A stretch of DNA of 64,000 nt, taken from NCBI GenBank assembly GCA_963798505.1, contig CAWCTX010000005.1, positions 496,001 through 560,000 on the forward strand. Reading direction: 5' to 3'. A program made the position numbers and the translations under genes. Positions 18,620 through 26,299 of the stretch are shown here, one piece after another (within the stretch, counting starts at the first letter, position 1; every line of letters begins with the position of its first letter). Below the pieces are notes generated by a model. That model was not told where the DNA came from. It saw nothing but the letters and a program-made list of their open reading frames with translations, and ran no database searches. The DNA comes from CAVWSM01 sp963798505 (lineage in GTDB: Bacteria > Actinomycetota > Actinomycetes > Jiangellales > Jiangellaceae).

Positions 18620-19084
18620 ATGGCGTGCGGGTCGCAGATCATGCGCGGCCCTCGGGAGCGGGGCGCTGCAGCGGTCGAGTTCGCGCTCGTCCTGCCCCTG
18701 TTGCTCCTGCTGGTGCTCGGCGGCATCGACTACGGCATCTACTTCAGTGACTCGGCGGCGCTGCGCGACGCCGCGCGGGCCGGGGCGCGGACGGCGGCTT
18801 TGGAGCCCGGCGCCACGCTTGCCCAGATCGCCGAAGAAGTGCAGACCGACGCGTCAGGCGCCACTGGCGACGCTGCTGTGTACGTCAGGTCGGAGGCCGA
18901 TGCAGACCTCGGAGACCGGGTCATCGTCTGCGCCGAGCTCGAGGATCGCGCTGAGATCGGCCTGGTGCCGCTGCCCAGCGGTGGGACGATCCGCGTCCGT
19001 GTCGTGTTCGCCGTCGAACAGGATCGGCCGGTTGTTGACCCCCCGGGCATGACGCGAGCGACAGGCTGGGGCTGGTGTGACTAG
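18620..19084 (+). CDS. tadE: TadE-like minor pilin/pilus assembly protein
   Basis: 154 residues from ATG 18620; an internal ATG at 18641 would remove seven residues. ERGAAAVEFALVLPLLLLLV is the TadE prepilin-like N-terminus with the conserved Glu and a hydrophobic helix, followed by GIDYGIYFSDSAALRDAARA. The C-terminal part is beta-rich with a Cys pair. TadE and TadG are pseudopilins of the Tad pilus. Here they sit on the opposite strand and about 1.5 kb from the main tad operon. Confidence 0.88.
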   Translation: MACGSQIMRGPRERGAAAVEFALVLPLLLLLVLGGIDYGIYFSDSAALRDAARAGARTAALEPGATLAQIAEEVQTDASGATGDAAVYVRSEADADLGDRVIVCAELEDRAEIGLVPLPSGGTIRVRVVFAVEQDRPVVDPPGMTRATGWGWCD

Positions 19085-20053
19085 CCAGGCGCCCTCCGGA
19101 GAGCGCGGCGCTAGTCGCGATCTTGATGGCCGTCGTCCTGGTGGTCCTTTTCGGGATGGCCGCTCTTGTGGTCGACCTTGGCCTGGCCCGCTCGATGAAG
19201 GCGCGTGCCCAGGTCGCGGCTGACGCGGCCGCTCTCGCTGCTGCCGACCTCTTGCTGAACGATGAGGACGCAACGCACTGATGCGGCCGCGCAACGGGCC
19301 AGCGACCTTGCGACGGAGAATCTCGCCGAGTCGCCCAACTGGGAGGCATGCGACAGCGACGACGCGTTGCTCCATCCGGCCCCGGGGACCGAGGGCTGGT
19401 GCGTGTCCTTCGACGACGACGTCAGCCCGACGAAGGTGCGGGTGGTCATCCGCCCGGAGTCGCAACCAGCCTTGTTCGGGGCGCTGTTCGGCGCCGAGCG
19501 ACTACACCGTCACGGGGTCGGCCGAGGCCGCGATCCCGCAGAGCGCAGGTCACAGAGTGCCTGGGCCCGTGCGAGTCCAACCGGCGTGCCGGAGCCGCCG
19601 CCGGGCGACGTGGCGTTCGGGACGCCGCCGCCGCCGGCGTTCTTCGGCGACACCATGGACTGCCCTGCCCAGCCGGGCGTCTACCACGACATCCGACTGG
19701 ATGCTGCCGATGACTGCGACCTGCTTCCGGGCGCCTACGTGGTCCTCGGCGAGCTAATCGTGCCGTTCGGCGCAGAGATCTTCGGAGAGGACGTGACGAT
19801 CTACCTCGGCTGCGGCGACGACCTGGGCATCATCCGCGCGTGCGCTGACGAGGAAGGCGGCCGAATTCTTGGGGAGCTCGGTTCCAGGCTCCGCCTGGAA
19901 GGTGACGCGGGGATCGTCCCCGGCCTGGCCCTCATGTCCGACCCGGGCAACACCGCCATGTCGCACCTGCCCACCACGTGGGAGATCGACGGCTACTGGA
20001 TCGCGGCCGGGGAGCGTGAATCGCCCCCCGGAGACGGCGGCCTGCTGCGATGA
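19077..20053 (+). CDS. tadG: TadG-like pilus protein, broken by about four frameshifts as assembled
   Basis: The predicted GTG start at 19077 overlaps the tadE stop. Pieces in successive frames read as one TadG-type protein: SGERG, then a hydrophobic helix LVAILMAVVLVVLFGMAALV with VDLGLARSMKARAQVAADAA, then DAAAQRASDLATENLAES, then SDYTVTGSAEAAIPQSAG, then PPPAFFGDTMDCPAQPGVY. The last piece has beta-solenoid-like strands (LLPGAYVVLGELIVPFGAEI, DVTIYLGCGDD) and ends at 20053. Breaks fall near 19103, 19270, 19495 and 19550-19600. Each piece keeps normal codon use, so errors or very recent decay are likely. The stop overlaps the next ATG. Confidence 0.7.
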
Positions 20054-20766
20054 CCGACTACGACTCAGGTGTGCCGCTTCGCGTGCTGTCGTACAACGTC
20101 CGCTCCCTCCGCGACGACGTCCACGCGGTCGTACGGGTGATCCGGCGCATCGCGCCAGACGTCGTGTGTGTGCAGGAGGCGCCCCGGTTTTTCCGCTGGC
20201 GGTTCAAGATCGCTGACCTGGCGCGGCGCGCGAACCTGTCGTACGTCGCGGGCGGTCGACACGCGGGCGCAACCGCGATCCTCGTCGCGCCACGCGTGGA
20301 CGTGCGTGACCGAATCGAGCGGCAGTTCACCAAGACCCGAGGGCTGCACCAGCGGGGCGCCACCATGGTCAAGCTCCAAGTGGCCGGTGCCGAGCTCACT
20401 GCCACGAGCATCCACATGAGCCTCGACGGCGATGAGCGGGTGCGGCATCTCGCCGAGCTTCGCGAGCTCGTCGAGACGATTCCCGCTCCGCACCGCCTCA
20501 TCGCCGGCGACGTCAACGAGACTCCCGACAAGCCGTTGTGGCGCGGGCTCGCCGAGGTCATGCAGGACGCGTACGCATGCGCGCCCAGCGGGGGCGAGCT
20601 GACCTACTCGGCCGACCGGCCACGCCGCCGCATCGACGGGGTGTTCGTGACCGAGGGCATCAAGGTGCTCACCTGCGGGGTGCCGCAGGAGCCGGACGCG
20701 CTTCGCGACTACGTCCGCGCCACCGACCACCTGCCGCTCGTTGCCGAGCTGCGGATCCCGCGCTGA
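20050..20766 (+). CDS. Endonuclease/exonuclease/phosphatase (EEP) family protein
   Basis: 238 residues. It carries the EEP catalytic blocks: LRVLSYNVRSLRDD, the metal-binding Glu of VVCVQEAP, the GGRHAGATAILV strand, the IAGDVNETPD motif and the RATDHLPLVAEL motif with the catalytic Asp-His. The family includes phosphodiesterases acting on nucleic acids or phospholipids and shows no signal peptide here. Orthologues commonly lie near plsC and glucokinase in actinobacteria. The substrate is unknown. Confidence 0.9.
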   Translation: MTDYDSGVPLRVLSYNVRSLRDDVHAVVRVIRRIAPDVVCVQEAPRFFRWRFKIADLARRANLSYVAGGRHAGATAILVAPRVDVRDRIERQFTKTRGLHQRGATMVKLQVAGAELTATSIHMSLDGDERVRHLAELRELVETIPAPHRLIAGDVNETPDKPLWRGLAEVMQDAYACAPSGGELTYSADRPRRRIDGVFVTEGIKVLTCGVPQEPDALRDYVRATDHLPLVAELRIPR

Positions 20767-20787
20767 GCCGACTCGGCCGTCCACCGT

Positions 20788-20848
20788 GTTGATCATGGCG
20801 AAGGCGTGATCATCCGCGAAGTTTGACCACGTCTTCGCCATGATCAAC
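20788..20848. terminator. Long intergenic palindrome, putative terminator
   Basis: Arms 20788-20803 and 20833-20848 are perfect 16-bp inverted repeats (GTTGATCATGGCGAAG and its complement). Five more pairs, including one G-T, extend the stem to 21 bp around a loop of about 19 nt. It follows the EEP gene stop by 21 bp. No U-tract is present. Similar GATCATGG-type palindromes recur in actinobacterial intergenic DNA as I recall them. Confidence 0.55.
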
Positions 20849-20962
20849 ATGCGATGGGGTGACGAGCCGGAAGTCGGCTAGACCTGTGGTCTAGACGCCG
20901 GCTTCTCGCGCTCACTAGGGTCTGGCCCAAAGGTCTAGCACCCCCGATGAGGAGACACCCTG

Positions 20963-22553
20963 GTGAGACGAGGACGAACGACGATCGCCGCGGCGTTGTT
21001 TGCGGCCGCCCTGTTCGGCCCTGCCGTGATGACCGGCCCGGCAACCGCGACCGAGCCGCCCGAGGAGCAGTGGCGCAGCCTGTGGGTCGACGCCTTCAAC
21101 GAAGGCATCTACACCCCGCAGCAGGTCACCAAGCTCGTCGACAATGCCGAGGCAATCAACGCCAACGCTCTGGTCGTGCAGGTGGCGCGTCGCTACGACT
21201 GCTTCTGCAACCGCGCGGTCTACCCGCGCACCGACGCAACCATCGCGCCTGCGCCGTACGACCCGCTCGACGAGATCATCGCGCAGGCGCACGCCGCGGG
21301 CATCGAGGTCCACGCCTGGGTCAACGTCGGCACGATGTGGAACTCGGCTACGCCGCACTCGTCGCCGGAGCACGTGTTCAACAAGCACGGCGTCAACGCG
21401 ACTGGCGCCGACCGCTGGCTCAACAAGCGCTACGACGGTGCCGAGCTCATGGGAGTCAACGCCTACATCGACCCGGCCAACCCGGCTGCGCGCGACTACA
21501 TCGTCGAGGCCATCCAGAGCATCGTCCGCGAGTACGACGTCGACGGCATCAACCTCGACTACATCCGCTACCCCGACTTCAACTCGACCCAGACGCACAG
21601 CGACTGGGGCTACAGCGAGGTGTCCATCGCGCGGTTCCAGGCGGCTACCGGCCGCACGGATGTCCCGCTTCCGTCCGACCAGCAGTTCAGCGACTGGCGA
21701 CGCGAGCAGATCACGTCACTCGTGCGCCGGATCTACCTCGGCATCTTCGAGCTCGACCGTGACGCGCGGCTGTCCAACGACGCGATCACCTACGCATACG
21801 GCCCGCAGACCGTCGGCGGCTGGGAGAAGACCCGTCCGTACGCCGAGGTTCTGCAGAACTGGAAGGGCTGGCTCGAGGAAGGGATCATCGACACCGTCAT
21901 CGGGATGAACTACAAGCGCGACTGGAAGCCTGACCAGGCGCGAATGTTCGACGAGTGGACCGAGGTACTCGCCGACTGGCAGGGCGAGCGACAGGCTGTC
22001 AACGGTCCTGCGCTCTACCTCAACGACGTGGAGCACAGCGTTGCGCAGGTCGCGAGACATCGTCTCACCGACAGCCGCGGGCAACACGGCGGCCGGGTGG
22101 AGCGGCTACTCCTACGCCAAGCCCGAGCCAGACCGCGCCGGGCCGGCGCCACTGGCGGTGCAGACGCCGAGCGGGACAAGTTGATCCGGGCGCTCACGGT
22201 AGAGGACCCAACCGGCGCGCCAGCCGGTGTTCGCCGAGGACGCTCGCGGTGCCGGACATGCCGTGGAAGCAGTCGGAGGGCAACATCGACGGTCGCGTCG
22301 CGCTGCCAGACGGCACGCCACTTGACCGACGTGCCCGTGACGGCGACCAATCTGCTCGACCGATCCCAGCGCGTCACCCACGTGACCAGCGACGGATCCG
22401 GCTGGTTCGGCTTCGTGAGCCTGGACCCGGGCGATCTGGCTGGTCGAGGCCGACCTGCCCGACGGCGTCGTCGGCAAGTCGATCGACGTCGTACGGGTCA
22501 AGCGCGGCGAGATCGGCGAGGCATCGTTGTCACCGCTGTTCCGCCTGCCCTGA
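20963..22553 (+). CDS. Secreted GH10-like (GHL10/DUF187) glycoside hydrolase, C-terminus frameshifted
   Basis: The first 360 residues from GTG 20963 read cleanly: a signal peptide ending near ATA-TEPP, then the TIM-barrel opening EQWRSLWVDAFNEGIYTPQQ, AGIEVHAWVNVGTMWN, and the catalytic-region VDGINLDYIRYP. FenI/GHL10 proteins are predicted polysaccharide hydrolases. From about 22045 the frame is repeatedly broken. The expected tail is spread over frames: GWSGYSYAKPEPDRAGPAP, RDKLIRALTVED, DMPWKQSEGNIDGRVALPDG, DVPVTATNLLDRSQRVTHV, and WLVEADLPDGVVGKSIDVV ending FRLP at 22553. The tail suggests a Cna/carboxypeptidase-regulatory-like beta domain. Confidence 0.78.
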
Positions 22554-22568
22554 CACCTACGCCACGGT

Positions 22569-22631
22569 CGAGTTGTCAGACTGTCAGGCGGGCTGACCTG
22601 GTCAGCCGCGCTTCGACAGTCTGACAACTCG
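22569..22631. terminator. Nested palindrome between convergent genes, probable bidirectional terminator
   Basis: Outer arms 22569-22585 and 22615-22631 are perfect 17-bp inverted repeats (CGAGTTGTCAGACTGTC and its complement). Inside, GGCTGACC and GGTCAGCC (22591-22607) form a second hairpin. It lies between the stops of two converging genes. Confidence 0.65.
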
Positions 22632-22641
22632 TGGTGCCGAG

Positions 22642-23403
22642 TCAGACCACTGCGCCGTTGCCGCCATCGGTGTCGTCGTCGCGGAGGCGGCTGACCAGGA
22701 CGAGGAAGCCGGCGACGAACGCGATGATCGCCAACGCCGCGGCCCACGGTGGCACGGCCCAGTTGGTGAGCACGGCGACGAACAGGTAGCCGGGACCACC
22801 GACGACGCCGGCCCAGGCAAACCTGCTCACCGCGTCGCCCGGCGACAGCGGCGGGGGAGTCGGCGGGACGAAATGCGCCTCCGGCTCCTCGCCCCCGTCG
22901 TCCTCCGGCTCGGCCGGTTGCTCGGACTCCCACGGCTCGTCCGCCGGGTCCTCCGAGGACGGCGCGGGAGGCTCGGCGCGGCGCAGCAGGCGGCCGGGAC
23001 GTGGGCCGCTGTCGCCGGTCGTGGCGACGTCCTCCGCGGCCGGCCAGCCGCCTTCTCCCACCGCATCCGCCTCGAACGCCGCCACCAGTTGACGCCATGC
23101 CGCCTCGTCATCTGGCCCGAGGCCACTGGTCGGCGCCTCGGTGTGCCCGGTCCCGGCCGGACGGGGTGGCGCAAGATCGGACTCGACCCCGTCGAGGGCG
23201 GCTAGCACGGTGCGGGCCAGGTCGACGGCTTCACCGTCGACCCACAGCCTTCTGAGATCGGCCTCCTCGGCGCCGGTTGTGGCGGCGGCGACATAGGCCG
23301 CCACGCCCTGCTCCCGCAGCGCCTGCAGCACCGCGAGCGCATCCGACGTCGCTACGTCGGCCACTGCGACGAAGCTCCGCGCCGGCAATCCGTTGTGCTC
23401 CAC
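22642..23403 (-). CDS. Hypothetical two-helix membrane protein with acidic linker
   Basis: 253 residues. The N-terminus (SFVAVADVATSDALAVLQAL followed by REQGVAAYVA) resembles a small ferredoxin-fold signal-transducing domain of the DUF2007 type. The middle (about 75-190) is a disordered Glu/Pro/Asp-rich linker. The C-terminus has two membrane helices (GGPGYLFVAVLTNWAVPPWA, AALAIIAFVAGFLVLVSRL) and an acidic tail. I do not recognise a function. The gene lies divergent from plsC, with the 56-bp repeat array in the shared upstream region, so it may act in envelope or lipid homeostasis; that is a guess from context. Confidence 0.75.
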   Translation of the reverse strand: MEHNGLPARSFVAVADVATSDALAVLQALREQGVAAYVAAATTGAEEADLRRLWVDGEAVDLARTVLAALDGVESDLAPPRPAGTGHTEAPTSGLGPDDEAAWRQLVAAFEADAVGEGGWPAAEDVATTGDSGPRPGRLLRRAEPPAPSSEDPADEPWESEQPAEPEDDGGEEPEAHFVPPTPPPLSPGDAVSRFAWAGVVGGPGYLFVAVLTNWAVPPWAAALAIIAFVAGFLVLVSRLRDDDTDGGNGAVV

Positions 23404-23461
23404 CAGGCCATCCCATCACGCCGTACCTGAATGGAATCGTCGCATTCACCGAACCGAAACG

Positions 23462-23685
23462 TCGAGCGGCGACCCGACGCACCGTTCTTTGGTGTGGAGG
23501 GGAGCGCGAGCAGAGGGTCGAGCGGCGACCCGACGCACCGTTCTTTGGTGTGGAGGGGAGCGCGAGCAGAGGGTCGAGCGGCGACCCGACACACCGTTCT
23601 TTGGTGTGGAGGGGAGCGCGAGCAGAGGGACGAGCGGCGACCCGACGCACCGTTCTTTGGTGTGGAGGGGAGCGCGAGCAAAGAG
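23462..23685. repeat. Four tandem copies of a 56-bp unit
   Basis: Units at 23462-23517, 23518-23573, 23574-23629 and 23630-23685 are nearly identical; each holds CACCGTTCTTTGGTGTGGAG. Only one to three positions differ per unit, mainly in the last copy, and a fifth partial start (TCGAG) follows. There are no spacers, so it is not CRISPR. The unit length is not a multiple of three, so open frames across it change frame per copy and are not convincing genes. The array fills most of the 317-bp gap between the divergent hypothetical gene and plsC. A diverged inverted copy lies at 48247-48294. Confidence 0.93.
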
Positions 23686-23708
23686 TCGAGTTGCGGACCG
23701 CGTTGGCG

Positions 23709-23714
23709 TAGTGT
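23709..23714 (+). promoter_or_regulatory. Leaderless-type -10 of plsC
   Basis: TAGTGT lies 6 nt before GTG 23721 and 24 bp after the last 56-bp repeat, so the array abuts the plsC promoter. Confidence 0.45.
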
Positions 23715-23720
23715 GCCGCC

Positions 23721-24446
23721 GTGCTCTACTGGTTGCTCAAGCGGATCTTCATTGGGCCGATCCTGCGGATTCTCTACCGGCCGTGGGTGGAGGGGATCGA
23801 GAACCTGCCCGCGGAGGGCCCGGCGATCATCGCCAGCAACCACGTCTCGTTCTCCGACTCGATCTTCCTTCCGTTGATGGCGCCACGGCGGATCACCTTC
23901 CCGGCCAAGGCCGAGTACTTCACCGGCCACGGCCCCAAGGGCTGGATCTCCAAGGCGTTCATGGCCGGCACCGGCCAGGTTCCGATGGACCGCTCCGGTG
24001 GCAAGGCGAGCCAGCCGGCTTTGGACACGGCCATGCGCCTGCTGCGCGAGGGCCAGCTGTTCGGGATCTATCCAGAGGGAACGAGATCCCCGGACGGGCG
24101 GCTCTACAAGGGCAAGACCGGCATCGCGCGCCTGGTTCTGGAGGCCAAGGTCCCGGTGATCCCGGTGGCCATGATCGGGACACGTGAGGTCCAGCCCCCG
24201 GGCAAGGCGATCCCGTCGATCGGCCGCGTCGGCATGCGCTTCGGCAAGCCGCTCGACTTCACCAGGTACGAGCACCTCAAGACCGACCGATACGTGCTCC
24301 GGGCGATCACCGACGAGATCGTGTACGCCTTGATGGAGCTGTCCGGCCAGGAATACGCCGACATCTACGCGCAGACGGCCAAGGACCAGATCGCCGCTGC
24401 CAAGAAGCAGGCCAAGGCTGACGCAGAGCCGGCGCCCGCCGCCTGA
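23721..24446 (+). CDS. plsC: 1-acyl-glycerol-3-phosphate acyltransferase (PlsC family)
   Basis: 241 residues from GTG 23721. The acyltransferase block I motif NHVSFSDS (HX4D) is followed by block II around RITFPAKAEYF, block III YPEGTRSPDGRLYKGKTG and block IV VPVIPVAMIGT. One N-terminal membrane-associated helix is present (WLLKRIFIGPILRILY). The family esterifies lysophosphatidate or a related lyso-phospholipid at the cytoplasmic membrane. The C-terminus has a Lys/Ala-rich tail. It converges on the PPi-PFK gene with only 6 bp between the stops. Confidence 0.92.
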   Translation: MLYWLLKRIFIGPILRILYRPWVEGIENLPAEGPAIIASNHVSFSDSIFLPLMAPRRITFPAKAEYFTGHGPKGWISKAFMAGTGQVPMDRSGGKASQPALDTAMRLLREGQLFGIYPEGTRSPDGRLYKGKTGIARLVLEAKVPVIPVAMIGTREVQPPGKAIPSIGRVGMRFGKPLDFTRYEHLKTDRYVLRAITDEIVYALMELSGQEYADIYAQTAKDQIAAAKKQAKADAEPAPAA

Positions 24447-24452
24447 GGAGGC

Positions 24453-25682
24453 TCAGTGCGCGCCGGCAGCGACCGGCTCGCCCTTGGGCTGACCGATGCC
24501 CTCGAGCAGCGCGTCGAACCATGCGACCGAGGTGTCGAACGGCTTGCCGCCCTTGATGCGGTTGAACTCGATCGCGCGTAGGCGTCCGCCGCGCTCCTCG
24601 TCGTGCCCGATGACTCCGCCCTCGCGACGCAGCGCCACCTCGACCGCCAGGTCGGTGCACGACTTGATCAGCCGCAGGTCGTCGGCGTTGGCCGCGGCGG
24701 AGCGGCTGAAGTAGCCGCTCTTCTGGACCATGGTCTTCTCCGCACCGAGCAGCTCGGCGAACTGCTTGGCGAACCAGGCCCCGGGGTTGACGGTGTCGAG
24801 CTTGACGTGGCCGAACGGGTCGCGCGGGACCTCCTCGCCGCGTCGCTCCATCTCGGCGACGATCGTCTCGAGGCCGGCGCCCTCGCTCACGAACAGGTTG
24901 ACGCAGCCGACCTCGTCCATGATCGTACGCAGCCGCTTGGCCTCGGCCTCGACGTCGAAGCCGAGCTCGGGCACGTACACGCCGTGCACGTCCCAGCGAC
25001 GCGGGTCGTTGCCGATGCCGGGCACGAACTCCTGGGTGCCCAGCCAGTCCCGGTACTTCGCCGCGGTCGCGGCCGTGAGCCAGCCGCAGTTGCGTCCCAT
25101 GACCTCGTGGACGATCAGCATCCGCGGGTTGGACGAGTGCTCGGCGATGATGTTGCGGGCGTAGATCGCCGACTGCTCGGCGGCCGTCCACGCGCCGAGG
25201 CTCTGCCGGATGGGGATCACATCGTTGTCGATCGTCTTGGGCAGCCCGACGACGGTGAGCTCGTAGCCGTTGTCATGCAGGTAAGCGGCCAGGTCGGCGG
25301 CCGTCGTGTTGGTGTCGTCGCCGCCGATCGTGTGCAGTACGTCGATGCCGTCGCGCGTGAGCTGCTCCGCCGCGACGTGCAGCGGGTTCTGCCCCTCCTT
25401 GACGAGGCCGCGCTTCACGCAGTCGGCGACGTTGGTGAGCTTGACCCTGCTGTTGCCGATGGGGCTGCCGCCGAACCTGTGCAGCAGGTGCGCCCGTTCG
25501 CGCACCTCGGGCGTCACGGTGACCGAGCGACCGGCGAGCAGGCCGGCGTAGCCGTCGAGGTAGCCGATGATCTCCACCTCGGGCGCGATCTCCGTGTAGC
25601 GCTCGATCAACCCGCCGACGGCGGACGACAGGCAGGGGGCGAGCCCTCCTGCGGTGAGCATGGCGACCTTGCGAACCGACAT
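24453..25682 (-). CDS. pfp: Pyrophosphate-type 6-phosphofructokinase
   Basis: 409 residues from ATG 25682 (MSVRKVAMLTAGGLAPC); an open frame extends 12 codons upstream, but this ATG gives the family N-terminus. The phosphoryl-donor site reads GGDDT (residues 120-124): the second Asp in place of Gly marks PPi-dependent enzymes rather than ATP-PFK (GGDGS/T). The active-site block PKTIDND is at 148-154, followed by EVMGRNCGWLTA and FVSEGAG. It phosphorylates fructose-6-phosphate with pyrophosphate, reversibly. With the ROK glucokinase nearby it covers upper glycolysis. Confidence 0.92.
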   Translation of the reverse strand: MSVRKVAMLTAGGLAPCLSSAVGGLIERYTEIAPEVEIIGYLDGYAGLLAGRSVTVTPEVRERAHLLHRFGGSPIGNSRVKLTNVADCVKRGLVKEGQNPLHVAAEQLTRDGIDVLHTIGGDDTNTTAADLAAYLHDNGYELTVVGLPKTIDNDVIPIRQSLGAWTAAEQSAIYARNIIAEHSSNPRMLIVHEVMGRNCGWLTAATAAKYRDWLGTQEFVPGIGNDPRRWDVHGVYVPELGFDVEAEAKRLRTIMDEVGCVNLFVSEGAGLETIVAEMERRGEEVPRDPFGHVKLDTVNPGAWFAKQFAELLGAEKTMVQKSGYFSRSAAANADDLRLIKSCTDLAVEVALRREGGVIGHDEERGGRLRAIEFNRIKGGKPFDTSVAWFDALLEGIGQPKGEPVAAGAH

Positions 25683-25763
25683 CGTGCGATCTCCCGTACG
25701 TCGTGAGGCTCCCGCCACACCTTAGGCCGTGCCCGTTGGCAGGGACATGTGAGGATGCCGCCC

Positions 25764-26258
25764 ATGCGTCGCACCGTGCCCCTTGTCCTCTTCTCGTCAG
25801 CGGTAGCAGCAACGCTGGTGGCATGCGGTGCAGAAGCCACGCCGGCGCCGATCGACATCGCGTCACCACCAACCACCAGCCACGCGGCAGCGTCGTCCTG
25901 CCCGTCGGACGGGGTTCTCATGACTGTCGGGGCCACCGACGCCGCGCTCGGCCTGCGGTTCCAGGCTGTCGACCTCGTCAACTGCGGCACGGAGCCGTAC
26001 GACCTCAACGGCTATCCGGCGGTAACGGTCCTCGCTGATCCGCCCCAGCCGCTCACCTTGCAGCCTGGCGAACGAGCCACCGCGGGTCTGCTCTGGCGCA
26101 ACACGCTTGAAGATCCCGAGAAGGCGCAGACCGGGGTCTTCCTCGACATCGCCGCAGCGCCGGGGGACCCGACGCAGCGCCTCGAGCCGACCTACGTCCT
26201 GGACTTCGGCACCACCGGGACGCTCGATGTCACGGCCTGGCAGCGTCTCGACAGGTAG
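25764..26258 (+). CDS. DUF4232-type lipoprotein
   Basis: 164 residues from ATG 25764 (MRRTVPLVLFSS). The signal peptide ends in the lipobox LVAC, giving a lipid-anchored Cys near residue 21, followed by a Pro/Ala/Ser/Thr linker. The mature domain (GATDAALGLRFQAVDLVNCG, YDLNGYPAVTVL, LQPGERATAGLLWRN) is the immunoglobulin-like DUF4232 seen in many actinobacterial cell-surface lipoproteins. Function unknown. GAGGAT 7 nt before the start could serve as a weak leaderless -10. Confidence 0.85.
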   Translation: MRRTVPLVLFSSAVAATLVACGAEATPAPIDIASPPTTSHAAASSCPSDGVLMTVGATDAALGLRFQAVDLVNCGTEPYDLNGYPAVTVLADPPQPLTLQPGERATAGLLWRNTLEDPEKAQTGVFLDIAAAPGDPTQRLEPTYVLDFGTTGTLDVTAWQRLDR

Positions 26259-26287
26259 ACGCCGACGCCTGCCGGACGCCCTGCTCG

Positions 26288-26293
26288 TACGCT
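26288..26293 (+). promoter_or_regulatory. Leaderless-type -10 of the DAHP synthase gene
   Basis: TACGCT lies 6 nt before GTG 26300, with no ribosome site between. Confidence 0.45.
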
Positions 26294-26299
26294 GATCGC

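Noticed and set aside
23462..23685. CRISPR array
   Set aside because: Repeats are contiguous with no spacers and there are no cas genes.
23431..23877. Open frames crossing the 56-bp repeat array, which look like repeat proteins
   Set aside because: The unit is not a multiple of three, so each copy is read in a different frame, and the frames run into plsC out of phase.
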